NCBI GenBank assembly: GCA_030427205.1
Contig: JAUHXC010000026.1
Coordinates: 85,300-149,299 of the forward strand
Length of the DNA: 64,000 nt
Direction of reading: 5' to 3'
Source of the DNA: a bacterium
Lineage (GTDB): Bacteria; Myxococcota_A; Bradymonadia; UBA7976; UBA1532
Positions 17,604 to 26,520 of this stretch are shown in pieces. The notes under the pieces are model-generated. The model was not told the origin of the DNA. It did not search any database and worked only from the letters and a program-made list of their open reading frames with translations. Numbering within the stretch: the stretch's first letter is position 1; every line of letters begins with the position of its first letter. The translations under genes were made by a program, and so were the position numbers.

Positions 17604-19418
17604 ATGCAGATCCAGCACATCCATCTGGCCGCGGCGATGGTCGTCGGCCTGGCCTTGACCGGCTGTCCGTTCGACAACCAGGAGGACGTCGGCGAGACCG
17701 ACGCCGACGCGACCGTCGTCGAGAACGAAGGCGGCGGCGGCGAAGGCGGCGCGATCGAGGGCGGCGAGGGAGAAGGGGAGGGCGAGGGCGAAGGGGAGGG
17801 TGAGGGCGGTGAAGGCGAGGGCGAGGCCGAGTGCCGCGGTGAGGCCACCCGCGCCTGCGAGGGCCCCTGCTTCGTCGGCGAGCAGCGCTGCGTGGACGGC
17901 GCGTGGGGCGAGTGCTCGCGGGACGTGCCCCGCTGCGACGTCGAGGCCTGCGCCCGCGAGCTGCCCGACCGCTGCGGCGAGCCGGTGCAGTGCGCGGCGG
18001 GCGATACGCGCGAGTGCGAGCAGGGCTGCTGGATCGGCGCCCAGACCTGCCGCGAGGGCCGCTGGAGCGAATGCTCCCAGGATCGCCCCCGCTGCGGCGC
18101 GGAGGGCTGCGCCCGCGAGCTGCCCGAGCTGTGCGGCGAGCCGGCGGCCTGCGACGAGGGCGCGGCCCGCGAGTGCGACTGGCCGTGCTTCTTCGGCGAG
18201 CAGCGCTGCGTGGACGGCGCGTGGACCGAGTGCTCGCGGGATCGGGCGCGCTGCGACATCGCCGAGTGCGCCCGCGAGCTGCCCGACGCGTGCGGCGAGC
18301 CGGCGCAGTGCGACGGCGGCGCCCGCGAGTGCGAGACCGACTGCTTCGTCGGTACCCAGGCCTGCGTCGAGGGCCGCTGGGGCGAGTGCGCGCCGCGGCG
18401 GGTGCGCTGCGACGTCGAGGTCTGCGCCCGCGAGTTCGCCGATGAGTGCGGCGCGCCGCCGGCCTGTGAAGGCGACGCGGTGCGCGCGTGCGACGGGCCG
18501 TGCTTCTTCGGCGAGCAGCGCTGCGTCGATGGCGCGTGGGGCGAGTGCTCGCGGGATCGGGCGCGCTGCGACGTCGCCGAGTGCGCCCGCGAGCTGCCCG
18601 AGCTGTGCGGCGAGCCGGCGCAGTGCGAACGCGGCGCCGCCCGCGAGTGCGAACAGGGCTGCTGGATCGGCGAGCAGCGCTGCGTCGAAGGCCGCTGGAG
18701 CGACTGCTCCCAGGGGCGGCCGCGCTGCGCCATCGCCGAGTGCGCCCGCGAGCTGCCCGAGCTGTGCGGCGACGCCCCCGCCTGCGAGGCCGGCGCGGCC
18801 CGCGAGTGCGACTGGCCGTGCTTCTTCGGCGAGCAGCGCTGCGTCGAGGGGCGGTGGGGCGAGTGCTCGCGCGAGGTGCCCCGCTGCGACGTCGAGGGCT
18901 GCGCCCGCGAGCTGCCCGATCTGTGCGGCGGCGGCGAGCCGCCCGCGTGCGAGGCGGGGGCCGAGCGGGAGTGTGAGGCGCAGTGCTTCGTGGGCACGAG
19001 CACATGCCGTGAGGGGCAGTGGGGGGCGTGCGAGCCGCGGCGGGCGCGGTGCGACGTCGCGGTGTGCGCGCGGGAGTTCCCCGACCTGTGCGGCGAGGCG
19101 CCGGTCTGCGAAGCCGGCGCGCAGCGGGAGTGCGAGAGCGACTGCTTCGTGGGCACGAGCACGTGCCGCGAGGGGCAGTGGGCGGCGTGCGAGCCGCGGC
19201 GGGCGCGGTGCGACGTCGCGGTGTGCGCGCGGGAGTTCCCCGAGCTGTGTGGAGAGGCGCCGGTCTGCGAGGCGGGCGCGGTTCAGGAGTGCGAGGCGGG
19301 CTGCTTCATCGGCGCCCGCGCCTGTATCGAAGGGCAGTGGGGCGAGTGCTCCCAGGATCGCGTGCGCTGCGGCATCGCCGAGTGCGCCCGCGAGTTCCCC
19401 GACGCCTGCGCCCGCTGA
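17604..19418 (+). CDS. Lipoprotein with ten 8-cysteine repeats
   Basis: 604 residues. Signal peptide with lipobox ALTGC (Cys21), an acidic Gly/Glu-rich spacer with GEGEGEG runs (about 46-75), then ten tandem repeats of about 50-53 residues. Each repeat has eight cysteines in the order C-x6-7-C-x3-C-x6-C-x7-C-x6-C-x4-C-x7-C and shared words such as CFFGEQRCVDGAWGECSRD and CARELPELCGEP. The cysteines presumably form disulfides, giving an extended stack on the cell surface. Repeats 8 and 9 are almost identical, so expansion looks recent. The start has GGGGGAG upstream. I do not recognise a named family; adhesin or surface-layer roles are guesses. Confidence 0.88.
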   Translation: MQIQHIHLAAAMVVGLALTGCPFDNQEDVGETDADATVVENEGGGGEGGAIEGGEGEGEGEGEGEGEGGEGEGEAECRGEATRACEGPCFVGEQRCVDGAWGECSRDVPRCDVEACARELPDRCGEPVQCAAGDTRECEQGCWIGAQTCREGRWSECSQDRPRCGAEGCARELPELCGEPAACDEGAARECDWPCFFGEQRCVDGAWTECSRDRARCDIAECARELPDACGEPAQCDGGARECETDCFVGTQACVEGRWGECAPRRVRCDVEVCAREFADECGAPPACEGDAVRACDGPCFFGEQRCVDGAWGECSRDRARCDVAECARELPELCGEPAQCERGAARECEQGCWIGEQRCVEGRWSDCSQGRPRCAIAECARELPELCGDAPACEAGAARECDWPCFFGEQRCVEGRWGECSREVPRCDVEGCARELPDLCGGGEPPACEAGAERECEAQCFVGTSTCREGQWGACEPRRARCDVAVCAREFPDLCGEAPVCEAGAQRECESDCFVGTSTCREGQWAACEPRRARCDVAVCAREFPELCGEAPVCEAGAVQECEAGCFIGARACIEGQWGECSQDRVRCGIAECAREFPDACAR

Positions 19419-19426
19419 GGCGCCGT

Positions 19427-19458
19427 GGGGCGGCTCCGCTTTCGTCGCGCGCCGCCCC
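19427..19458 (+). terminator. GC-rich hairpin after the Cys-repeat lipoprotein gene
   Basis: An 8-bp perfect stem, GGGGCGGC (19427-19434) with GCCGCCCC (19451-19458), starts nine bases after the stop codon. There is a 16-base loop and no T-tract directly after it, so it could be a weak or Rho-aided terminator or an mRNA 3' stabiliser. Confidence 0.4.
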
Positions 19459-19532
19459 GCAAGTCACCGCCCGCCAGAAAAAATCAGCCCACGAATTTGG
19501 TGATGTCGCACATGTAGGATAAATGAATACCC

Positions 19533-20036
19533 ATGAAGCGCACACTCACTCAGACGATCTCCGCCGCGGCGCTCCTGGGCGCCGCCTGGGCCGCGCCCGC
19601 CATGGGGGCGCCCGTCGACGAGGTGCACCCGGCGCTGCGCCCCTTGGGGCAGGCGCCGCTGCAGATGGCGCCGCGCCGCGCGGTCGAAGCGCTGCCGTGC
19701 GGCCTGTTCGACGTGGGCCCCGCCCGCCCGCGCACCGCGCCGCTGGTGGCCGCCGAGCCGCTGCTCAGCGTGCAGGGGCCGACCGTCGACCGCAGCCGCC
19801 GCATCCGTGCGCTGACCGCGTCGATCGAGCGGGAGCTGGCGCTGCTCGACGGGCGCTCGGTCACAGTGCAGAGCTTCGCGCCGCCGCGCACCATGGCGCT
19901 GCATACCCCGGCGCCGGTGCCGGTGGACGCCGAGACCATCGAGGCCAGCCGGGCCGCCCGGGCCCAGGGGCCGCTGGCGATCGACGCCGAGGTCCTGCGG
20001 CGCAGCCGGCTCGCCCGGGCCATCGCCCTGCGCTGA
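19533..20036 (+). CDS. Small exported protein of unknown function
   Basis: 167 residues, beginning with a signal peptide (MKRTLTQTISAAALLGAAWA, cleavage near APAMG-AP). The mature part is Pro/Ala/Arg-rich with predicted amphipathic helices (RSRRIRALTASIERELALLDG and VDAETIEASRAARAQG) and a single cysteine. No known domain is visible. It ends six bases before the following barrel-like gene on the same strand, so the two are probably co-transcribed and may act together at the outer membrane. Confidence 0.7.
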   Translation: MKRTLTQTISAAALLGAAWAAPAMGAPVDEVHPALRPLGQAPLQMAPRRAVEALPCGLFDVGPARPRTAPLVAAEPLLSVQGPTVDRSRRIRALTASIERELALLDGRSVTVQSFAPPRTMALHTPAPVPVDAETIEASRAARAQGPLAIDAEVLRRSRLARAIALR

Positions 20037-20042
20037 TCGACG

Positions 20043-21410
20043 ATGGCGCCGCTCGCTTCGGCGCTCGCCCTGGCGTGGCTGCTCGCCGCGCCGCCCGCGC
20101 TGGCCGCCCCGGCCGCTGAGGCGCCGCCCGCCCCCCTCGACCCCGACGACCGCCTCGGCGGCTACACCCTCGACGAGGTGTGGAGCGGCCAGTGGCGCCG
20201 GATGTACGACCGCCACGGCCGCATCGACCCCGACGGGCCGCCGCAGCAGCGCCTGAATCGGCGGCTGTATCCCGAATACGAGATGGATGTCGCGGCCTCC
20301 GATCTGCCCCGCAGCGACGAGGCCCGCTGGCGGCGGGCGGCGCACGGGGGCCGCTTCCGGCTGCAGAGCCTCGACGAGTTCGGCTTCGCCCACCTGGTGC
20401 AGCTCAAGACCCGGGCGGCGGTGGGTGAGGCGGGGGGCTATGTGGGCCTGCGCTTCGACCGGCGCTACGGGCGGGGCTACGACAGCGACCTGATGCGGGT
20501 CGACTTCGGCCACGAGAGCATCGCCGGCAGCCCGATCTTCGCCCGGCTGGGGGTCTACCCGCGCGGCGAGAAGGAAGACATCGACCTCGAGCTGGCCGTG
20601 GGCGCCCGCTGGGCCGACTGGGGCGAGGCGCGGGTGCGCATCGCGGCGTTCGACGCCTTCGTCGACGCCTCGTACGCGCTCGCCGAGGGGCGCGGGCTGG
20701 TGCTCGACCGCCACCTGGACATGCAGGACGCGCCGCTGGCCCTGGCCCTGGAGCTGCTCTCGGCCCGGGTCGCCGGGCTGCGGGTCGAGGTCTACGGCGC
20801 GCGGGTGCTGCCCCAGGCGATCCGGGTGTGGCACCCCGAGGCGCCGGAGGACGACCATCACCGTCGGCGGGACGACTGGCTGGGCGCGGCGCTGATCGAG
20901 TATCGGCTGCCGTGGGCCCCGGTGGCCCTGGGCCTCAGCGCGCGCCGCTGGACGAGCGACTTCGGGCTCGCGGGCTACGCCGATCCGACCCGCGATCGGG
21001 CGGTGCGCGAAGATATGTCGCGTTACGAGGGCTACGCGCTGGCCGCGTGGGGTGATCTGCAGGTCGAAGCGGTGGTCAGCCGCACCGCCGCCGAAGGGCT
21101 GCTCGATCCGACCGATTTCGAAACCCGCGACGACCCGCAGATCGGCGGCGAGGTGCGCCGGCTGTCCCGTTTGCGGGCGATCTACATGTTCGTCGACGGC
21201 TTCGGGCTCGAGCTGGGCCTCATGCGCAGCCATCGCGCGCTGACCGGCCCCGAGGCCGGCCGCTTCGCGGGGACCGACCATCGGCTGCTGACCCGCTTCG
21301 TCGTGCCCTTCGGCCGGCGGGTCTGGGTCAGCTTCGGCACCGGCTGGGATCTGGACGACGGCGACGGGGTCTACGACGGCAGCGGGGTGACGCTGATCCT
21401 CAGCCCGTGA
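20043..21410 (+). CDS. Exported beta-barrel-like outer-membrane protein
   Basis: 455 residues with a signal peptide (ALALAWLLAAPPALAAPA). From about residue 95 the chain shows repeated 9-12 residue beta strands with alternating hydrophobic and polar positions and tight turns (YVGLRFDRRYGRGYDSDLMRVDFG, ARLGVYPRGEKEDIDLELAVGA, RVWVSFGTGWDL), consistent with a 12- to 16-strand porin-type barrel. The C-terminus ends VTLILSP rather than the classical Phe. No substrate clue is present. The preceding small exported protein is only six bases upstream. Confidence 0.72.
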   Translation: MAPLASALALAWLLAAPPALAAPAAEAPPAPLDPDDRLGGYTLDEVWSGQWRRMYDRHGRIDPDGPPQQRLNRRLYPEYEMDVAASDLPRSDEARWRRAAHGGRFRLQSLDEFGFAHLVQLKTRAAVGEAGGYVGLRFDRRYGRGYDSDLMRVDFGHESIAGSPIFARLGVYPRGEKEDIDLELAVGARWADWGEARVRIAAFDAFVDASYALAEGRGLVLDRHLDMQDAPLALALELLSARVAGLRVEVYGARVLPQAIRVWHPEAPEDDHHRRRDDWLGAALIEYRLPWAPVALGLSARRWTSDFGLAGYADPTRDRAVREDMSRYEGYALAAWGDLQVEAVVSRTAAEGLLDPTDFETRDDPQIGGEVRRLSRLRAIYMFVDGFGLELGLMRSHRALTGPEAGRFAGTDHRLLTRFVVPFGRRVWVSFGTGWDLDDGDGVYDGSGVTLILSP

Positions 21411-21484
21411 GGGGCCGCGCGTTCGCCCTCGATCCGACGGCCGGCGCTGCGATAGAACCGGTCGCAACGGCGTGGAGGGAGACC

Positions 21485-22627
21485 ATGGGTCGGCTCGTCG
21501 ACCGGCTGTGCCACGGACTGGCTGCGCTGGCTGTGTTGGCCGCGCTGAGCGTGGGCTGCACCGGCAGCCAGGCGATCGACGCTGGCGTGCCCGACATGGC
21601 CGACGCCGACCTCTCGCCCGACATGACCCCGGGTCGGGCCGATGGCGGCCCCGGCGATACGGGCCCGGCGCTCGACGCGCGACCGGCCGACATGGCGCCG
21701 GTCGACGCCGCGCCCCGCGATCTGGCCCCGCCCGACGCGCGGGCCGACGCCGCGCCCGACATGGGCCCGCCGCCGCCGTATTGCATCGCCGGCTACGCCC
21801 GGGCCGAGGTGACCGGCAACCTGCAGGGCGACCTGCTCGCCGAGGTCTCGGGCATCGCGTTCTCCGCCAGCCGGCCGGGGGTGATGTGGATGCACACCGA
21901 CTCCGGCGGCGACCCCGACCTGTACGCGGTCGATACCGCCGGCAACCTGCGCGGCGCCGCCCGGCTGCCGGTGGAGAACGTCGACTGGGAAGACCTCGCC
22001 GCCGCCCGCTGCCCCGACGACTCGGGGCCGTGCCTGTGGCTGGCCGATACCGGCGACAACTTCCTGCGGCGGGACGACGCGGCGGTCTACGCGGTGCCCG
22101 AGCCGGTGGTGCTCGGCGGCGAGATCGAGCGGGTGTGGCGCTTCCCGATCACGTATCCCACCGGCCCGATCGACGTCGAGGCGCTGGCGGTGGCCCCGGC
22201 GGGCGACGCCTTCTGGCTGTTCGAGAAGCTCGACGGCCCGGTGGCCCGGATCTACGGCGCCGTCGGCCCTTTCATGAACGATCGGGCGGTGGCGGTCGAA
22301 GAGATCACCCGCATCAGCGCGCCCGGCCTGGCCATCGACAACGGCCGCTCGATCACCGCCGCCGACCTGCACCCCGACGGCACCCGGCTGGTGGTGCGGG
22401 TCTACACCGGCAGCTACGAGTACGTCTTCGCCGAGGGCGCCGGGCCGGCGGAGGGCATGGCCGACCTGCCCTTCGTGCAGCCGCGCACCGTCTCGCTGGG
22501 GCCGCTGGACGAGCCGCAGGGCGAGGCGATCACCTACGACCCCAACGGGCGCGACGTCTGGACGGTCTCCGAAGACCCCGAGCGGCTCGGCGGGCAGCCG
22601 CTGCACCGCTACCTCTGCCGCGACTGA
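21485..22627 (+). CDS. Lipoprotein with beta-propeller/phytase-esterase-like domain
   Basis: 380 residues. The start at 21485 has GGAGGGAG upstream and gives a lipobox ending LSVGC (Cys25). An Asp/Pro/Ala/Met-rich linker (about 30-98, with PDMA/PDAR words) precedes the globular domain. That domain has VSGIAFSASRPGVMWMHTDSGG, LYAVDTAGNL, ENVDWEDLAAARC, LWLADTGDNFLRR and VYAVPEP, the blade motifs of a family of secreted propeller-like proteins related to the esterase-like phytase group. An enzyme activity is not proven. It converges with the GH92 gene with a six-base gap. Confidence 0.78.
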   Translation: MGRLVDRLCHGLAALAVLAALSVGCTGSQAIDAGVPDMADADLSPDMTPGRADGGPGDTGPALDARPADMAPVDAAPRDLAPPDARADAAPDMGPPPPYCIAGYARAEVTGNLQGDLLAEVSGIAFSASRPGVMWMHTDSGGDPDLYAVDTAGNLRGAARLPVENVDWEDLAAARCPDDSGPCLWLADTGDNFLRRDDAAVYAVPEPVVLGGEIERVWRFPITYPTGPIDVEALAVAPAGDAFWLFEKLDGPVARIYGAVGPFMNDRAVAVEEITRISAPGLAIDNGRSITAADLHPDGTRLVVRVYTGSYEYVFAEGAGPAEGMADLPFVQPRTVSLGPLDEPQGEAITYDPNGRDVWTVSEDPERLGGQPLHRYLCRD

Positions 22628-22633
22628 GGGCGC

Positions 22634-25009
22634 TCAGCGCATCATCTCGAACCGCAAGGTCTCCGCGCCGACCAGATCGGCGTGGCGCAGCCGCCCGTCC
22701 TCGACCGGCGCGTCGTCGAGCCACACCCCATCGAAGCGATACACGTCGGCGTCGGCGCCCCAGGCCTCGACGGTGAGCGTGCCGTCGGCGTGGTCGATCT
22801 CCATGCGCGGGAAGAGCGGCGAGGCGGTGTAGTACAGGTCGCTGCCGGCCACCGGATAGATGCCCATCGCCGCGAAGAGGTACCACGCGCTCAGCGTGCC
22901 GCCGTCGTCGTTGCCCACCAGCCCCGCCGGCGCGTCCGCATAGGCCCCGCGCTGGATGCGGCGCACCTGCTCGGCGACGCGCTCGGGGCGATCGGTGGCG
23001 TGGTAGAGGAAGGCGGCGTGGATCTGCGGCTCGTTGCCGTGCCAGTAGTACAGATCGGGGATGGTCGGGGTGAAGCCCGGCTCGCCGAGGCGCGACTGGT
23101 CGAAGAACGCGTCGAGCGCGTCGCCGAGGCCCGCCGGTCCGCCGAGCAGCCCGGCGAGGCCGTCGGGGTCGTGAAACGCCGAGAAGCGCCAATGCCAGGC
23201 GTTGCCCTCGACGTAGGGCCCCGCGCCCATGCTGATGCCCGTCGTCTGCACCGGCATCAGCGTGCCGTCGCGCATGCGCGGGAAGAAGAAGCCCGACTCG
23301 GCGTCGAACAGGTTGCGATAGTTCTGGCCTCGCTCGAGCAGCGCCGCCGCCTCGGGGCGGTCGAGCATCAGGCCCAGCCCGCCGAGCATGTGGTCGCTAT
23401 AGGCGAACTCCAGCGTGCGCGAGACCGAGCCGTCGCGGCCGTCGGCGGCCACGTAGCCCAGCGCGAGGTAGTCTTCGATGCCCGAGCGGCCGGCCCGCGC
23501 CACCGGGCCCGAGGCGGCGCCGAGCAGCGCTTCGAACGCCGCGTCGTAGTCGATCCCGTCGAGGCCCTTGGCGGCGCTGCCGGCGAAGAGCAGGTCGGCG
23601 CTCGACCCGATCATGCTGCCGCTGTAGCTGGTATTGGCCGGCCAGCGGGGCATCGAGCCGCCGTCGGCGTACATCGCCATGAGCGAGCGCAGGCAGTCCC
23701 GCTGCACGTCGGGGTCGGTGAGCACGTACCACGGGTGCAGCGTGCGGAAGGTATCCCACAGCGACAGATCGGTGAGGTAGGTGAAGCCGCCGCCGTGCTC
23801 GTCGGGGTGGTGCACATTCCCGTCGAGGCCGCGATAGCGCCCGCCCTCTTCGGAGAAGCGGGTCGGCATGGCGTAGGCGTGATACTGCGCCGAGTAGAAG
23901 ATGCGCCGCTCGGCCTCGGTGCCGCCGGCGATGCGCACCCGGCCGATCTTGTCCCGCCAGGCGTCGTGGGCCGCCGCGGCGACGTCTTCGAAGGGCCGCG
24001 CGCCCACCTGAGCGGTCAGGTTGGTCTCCGCCTGCGGGCCGTCGATGTACGAGATGCCCACCCGCAGCTCGACCGGCACGTCGCCCACGTCGTCGAAGGC
24101 CAGGGCCAGCGCCGCCTGCGGGCCGCTGGCCTCGCTCGCTTCGACGAAGGCCTCGCCGTCCCAGGCGTAGGTCGCCACCGGCGGCGGGTCGATCCGCATC
24201 ACCGCGCTGAGGGTGAAGCCCTGGCTGCGCGCGGTGAAGCCGGTGTTCCACTCGACGTGGGCCGACAGCTGCCCGTCGGCCCAGGCGACCCCCGCGTCCA
24301 CCGGCGGCGCGTCGGTGATCGAGGCGCCGGCGTCGACGATCAGGAAGACCCGCCCGTCGTCGGCGAAGGTGTAGCGATGCAGACCCGCGTGGTGGTTGGC
24401 GGTGAGGTCGACGGCCACCGCCGGATCGGTCAGCCGCACCCCGTAGCGCCCGGGGATCGCCGTCTCGGTCGCTTTGTCCATCGGCGCCCAGCGGGCGCCC
24501 GGAGCCGGGCCGTCGAGCGTCGCCTGGGGCAGCACCCGCAACAACCCCAGATCGGCGACGCCGGTGCCCACCAGCCGCACGTGGCTGAAGCCGCGCACGT
24601 CGGGGTCGGGGTGGTGGTAGCCGCTGAAGTGGTGGAAGGTGACGTGGTTGCCGGCGTTGGTGGTGTCCGGGCCCAGGCGCAGCATGCCCAGCGGCATCTG
24701 GGCCGCCGGGGTCAGCGCCGCGTAGCCGAAGCCGATGCCGCCGCTGCCGATGAACGGGTCGACATAGGTCATGGCGGTGTCGGCGTCGACCACCGGGCCC
24801 GGATCGGTCCAGGCGACCGGCGCCGCGTCCGGCTCGGCGTCCGCTGTGGGTCCGGCGTCCGCCGTCGGCTCTGCGTCCGCCTCCGGCTCTGCGTCCGCCG
24901 GCTCTGCGTCCGCCGGCCCCGCGTCCGCCGGCCCCGCCGCGCCGTCGTCGTCGTCACATCCGCCTGCGGCCAGCGCCAGCGCCGCCGCGATCCACCACCA
25001 TCGAGCCAT
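22634..25009 (-). CDS. GH92-family glycosidase lipoprotein (alpha-mannosidase-like)
   Basis: 791 residues. Lipobox ALAAGGC (Cys18), a Glu/Ala/Asp/Pro-rich linker with repeated DAEP words, then a full GH92 domain: YVDPFIGSGGIGFGYAALTP, QMPLGMLRLGPDTT, GFSHVRLVGTG, TLHPWYVLTDPDVQR, MPRWPANTSYSGSMIGSSAD, GNEPQIHAAFLYH and GNDDGGTLSAWYLFAAMGIYPV. GH92 enzymes are Ca-dependent exo-alpha-mannosidases that trim mannose from glycoproteins or other glycans. Surface anchoring fits feeding on host or prey glycans. GGAGGG precedes the ATG. The 171-base gap to the divergent dehydrogenase gene should hold both promoters. Confidence 0.93.
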   Translation of the reverse strand: MARWWWIAAALALAAGGCDDDDGAAGPADAGPADAEPADAEPEADAEPTADAGPTADAEPDAAPVAWTDPGPVVDADTAMTYVDPFIGSGGIGFGYAALTPAAQMPLGMLRLGPDTTNAGNHVTFHHFSGYHHPDPDVRGFSHVRLVGTGVADLGLLRVLPQATLDGPAPGARWAPMDKATETAIPGRYGVRLTDPAVAVDLTANHHAGLHRYTFADDGRVFLIVDAGASITDAPPVDAGVAWADGQLSAHVEWNTGFTARSQGFTLSAVMRIDPPPVATYAWDGEAFVEASEASGPQAALALAFDDVGDVPVELRVGISYIDGPQAETNLTAQVGARPFEDVAAAAHDAWRDKIGRVRIAGGTEAERRIFYSAQYHAYAMPTRFSEEGGRYRGLDGNVHHPDEHGGGFTYLTDLSLWDTFRTLHPWYVLTDPDVQRDCLRSLMAMYADGGSMPRWPANTSYSGSMIGSSADLLFAGSAAKGLDGIDYDAAFEALLGAASGPVARAGRSGIEDYLALGYVAADGRDGSVSRTLEFAYSDHMLGGLGLMLDRPEAAALLERGQNYRNLFDAESGFFFPRMRDGTLMPVQTTGISMGAGPYVEGNAWHWRFSAFHDPDGLAGLLGGPAGLGDALDAFFDQSRLGEPGFTPTIPDLYYWHGNEPQIHAAFLYHATDRPERVAEQVRRIQRGAYADAPAGLVGNDDGGTLSAWYLFAAMGIYPVAGSDLYYTASPLFPRMEIDHADGTLTVEAWGADADVYRFDGVWLDDAPVEDGRLRHADLVGAETLRFEMMR

Positions 25010-25180
25010 CGGTCACCCTCCGTTTGCTGGGCGCATCTTCCACGTCGTCCGCGATCGATGAAAGCCGCCCGATCGAGACGTCTGCGGTCTTCTCGTTTCG
25101 GATGTGACATGCTGGATCCCAGCCGTGGATCCGTGCCCCGTGAGACCGCGCCGAGCCCGACCAAGCAGAGGAGCCATTCG

Positions 25181-26467
25181 ATGAGCAACGTATTCGAAGA
25201 CGCCGTCGCCCGCCTGCGCGGCCTGGGCAAAGCCGCCGGGATCGCCGCCGAGGTGATCGACGCGCTGATGCAGCCCAAGGCCACGCTCTCCGCCAGCCTG
25301 CCGGTGCGCATGGACGACGGCAGCACCCGCTACTTCCCGGCGTTTCGCTGTCGCTACAACGACGTGCTCGGGCCGGCCAAGGGCGGCATCCGCTTCCACC
25401 CGGGCGTCAGCGCCGCCGAGGTCAAGGCGCTCGCGCTGTGGATGACCATCAAGAACGCCTGCGTCGACCTGCCCTACGGCGGCGGCAAGGGCGGGGTCAT
25501 CGTCGACCCCAAGCAGCTCAGCCGCATGGAGATCGAGCGGCTCTCGCGGGCCTACATGCGGGCGATGGCCGACTTCGTGGGCCCCGACACCGACATCCCG
25601 GCCCCCGACGTCTACACCAACGCCCGCATCATGGGCTGGATGGCCGACGAGTATCAGGCCATCGTGCGGCGCAAGGCCCCGGCGGTCATCACCGGCAAGC
25701 CGCTCGGGCTCGGCGGCTCGAAGGGCCGCAGCGAGGCCACCGGCCGCGGGGCCTTCCACGTCGTCGAGCAGTACGCCGAGCACACCGGCCTCGACCGCAA
25801 GTCGACCACCGTCGCCCTGCAGGGCTTCGGCAACGCCGGCTACCACGTCGCCCGGCTCATGCAGCAGGCGGGCTATCGCATCGTCGCCATCAGCGACAGC
25901 AAGGGCGCGATCTACAAGCAGGACGGCTTCGACGTCGAGAGCGTCTACAAGGTCAAGCAGGAGAGCCGCCAGCTCAAGGGCGTCTACTGCGAGGGCTCGG
26001 TGTGCGAGATCGTCGACCACGAGACGCTGACCAACGCCGAGCTGCTCGAGCTCGAGGTCGACATCCTCGTGCCCGCGGCGCTCGAAGACGTCATCACCGA
26101 GAAGAACGCCGGCGCGATCAAGGCCAAGACCATCCTCGAGGTGGCCAACGGCCCGACGACGCTCGCCGCCGAGCAGATCCTCGCCGAGCGCGAGGTCGAC
26201 GTGCTGCCCGACGTGCTCGTCAACGCCGGCGGGGTCACGGTGAGCTACTTCGAGTGGGTGCAGAACCGCCAGGGCTACCCCTGGACCCTCGAGACCGTGC
26301 GCGAGCGGCTCGAGGCGCAGATGGAGTCGGCCTTCTGCGCTGTCGCCGAGGCCCGCGAGACCGACGCCTCCACCTGGCGGGCGGCGGCCTACTCGGTCGC
26401 GCTGCGCCGCATCGCCGCCGGCATCGAGATGCAGGGCACGCGGGAGTACTTCTCCGGCGACAACTGA
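25181..26467 (+). CDS. Glu/Leu/Phe/Val-type amino acid dehydrogenase (glutamate dehydrogenase)
   Basis: 428 residues starting MSNVFEDAVARLRGLGKAAG, preceded by GAGGAG. Substrate-binding and catalytic signatures are PAKGGIRFHPGVS, LPYGGGKGGVIVDP (catalytic Lys) and DIPAPDVYTN (catalytic Asp). The Rossmann motif is ALQGFGNAGYHVARL, and DVLVNAGGVTVSYFEW is near the C-terminus. Length and motifs match NAD(P)-dependent glutamate dehydrogenases of the GdhA/RocG type, which interconvert glutamate and 2-oxoglutarate plus ammonia. A large upstream open frame antisense to the GH92 gene is a shadow and was excluded. Cofactor preference is not certain. Confidence 0.93.
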   Translation: MSNVFEDAVARLRGLGKAAGIAAEVIDALMQPKATLSASLPVRMDDGSTRYFPAFRCRYNDVLGPAKGGIRFHPGVSAAEVKALALWMTIKNACVDLPYGGGKGGVIVDPKQLSRMEIERLSRAYMRAMADFVGPDTDIPAPDVYTNARIMGWMADEYQAIVRRKAPAVITGKPLGLGGSKGRSEATGRGAFHVVEQYAEHTGLDRKSTTVALQGFGNAGYHVARLMQQAGYRIVAISDSKGAIYKQDGFDVESVYKVKQESRQLKGVYCEGSVCEIVDHETLTNAELLELEVDILVPAALEDVITEKNAGAIKAKTILEVANGPTTLAAEQILAEREVDVLPDVLVNAGGVTVSYFEWVQNRQGYPWTLETVRERLEAQMESAFCAVAEARETDASTWRAAAYSVALRRIAAGIEMQGTREYFSGDN

Positions 26468-26502
26468 TCGGGCGGGCAACTGATCGGAGGTCGCTGATCG
26501 GG
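26461..26502 (+). repeat. Short direct repeats duplicating the stop-codon context
   Basis: CAACTGATCGG occurs at 26461-26471, where it includes the dehydrogenase stop TGA, and again at 26477-26487. CTGATCGGG follows at 26494-26502. The copies lie 16-17 bases apart in the convergent gap before the phosphoesterase gene, and appear to be a small tandem duplication of the gene end. Confidence 0.6.
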
Positions 26503-26520
26503 CCCGGCGCGAAGCGCGGA

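Noticed and set aside
16598..19162. 854-codon antisense Ser/His/Arg-rich frame
   Set aside because: Mirror of the Cys-repeat and sigma/membrane genes; repeats only reflect the sense repeats.
17800..19503. 567-codon Arg/Ala/Ser-rich frame overlapping the Cys-repeat lipoprotein
   Set aside because: Shadow frame produced by repetitive GC-rich codons; no start signal, no domain.
22682..25180. Long N-terminal extension of the dehydrogenase frame
   Set aside because: It is antisense to a clear GH92 gene, has non-protein-like composition, and the real start at 25181 has a good ribosome binding site.
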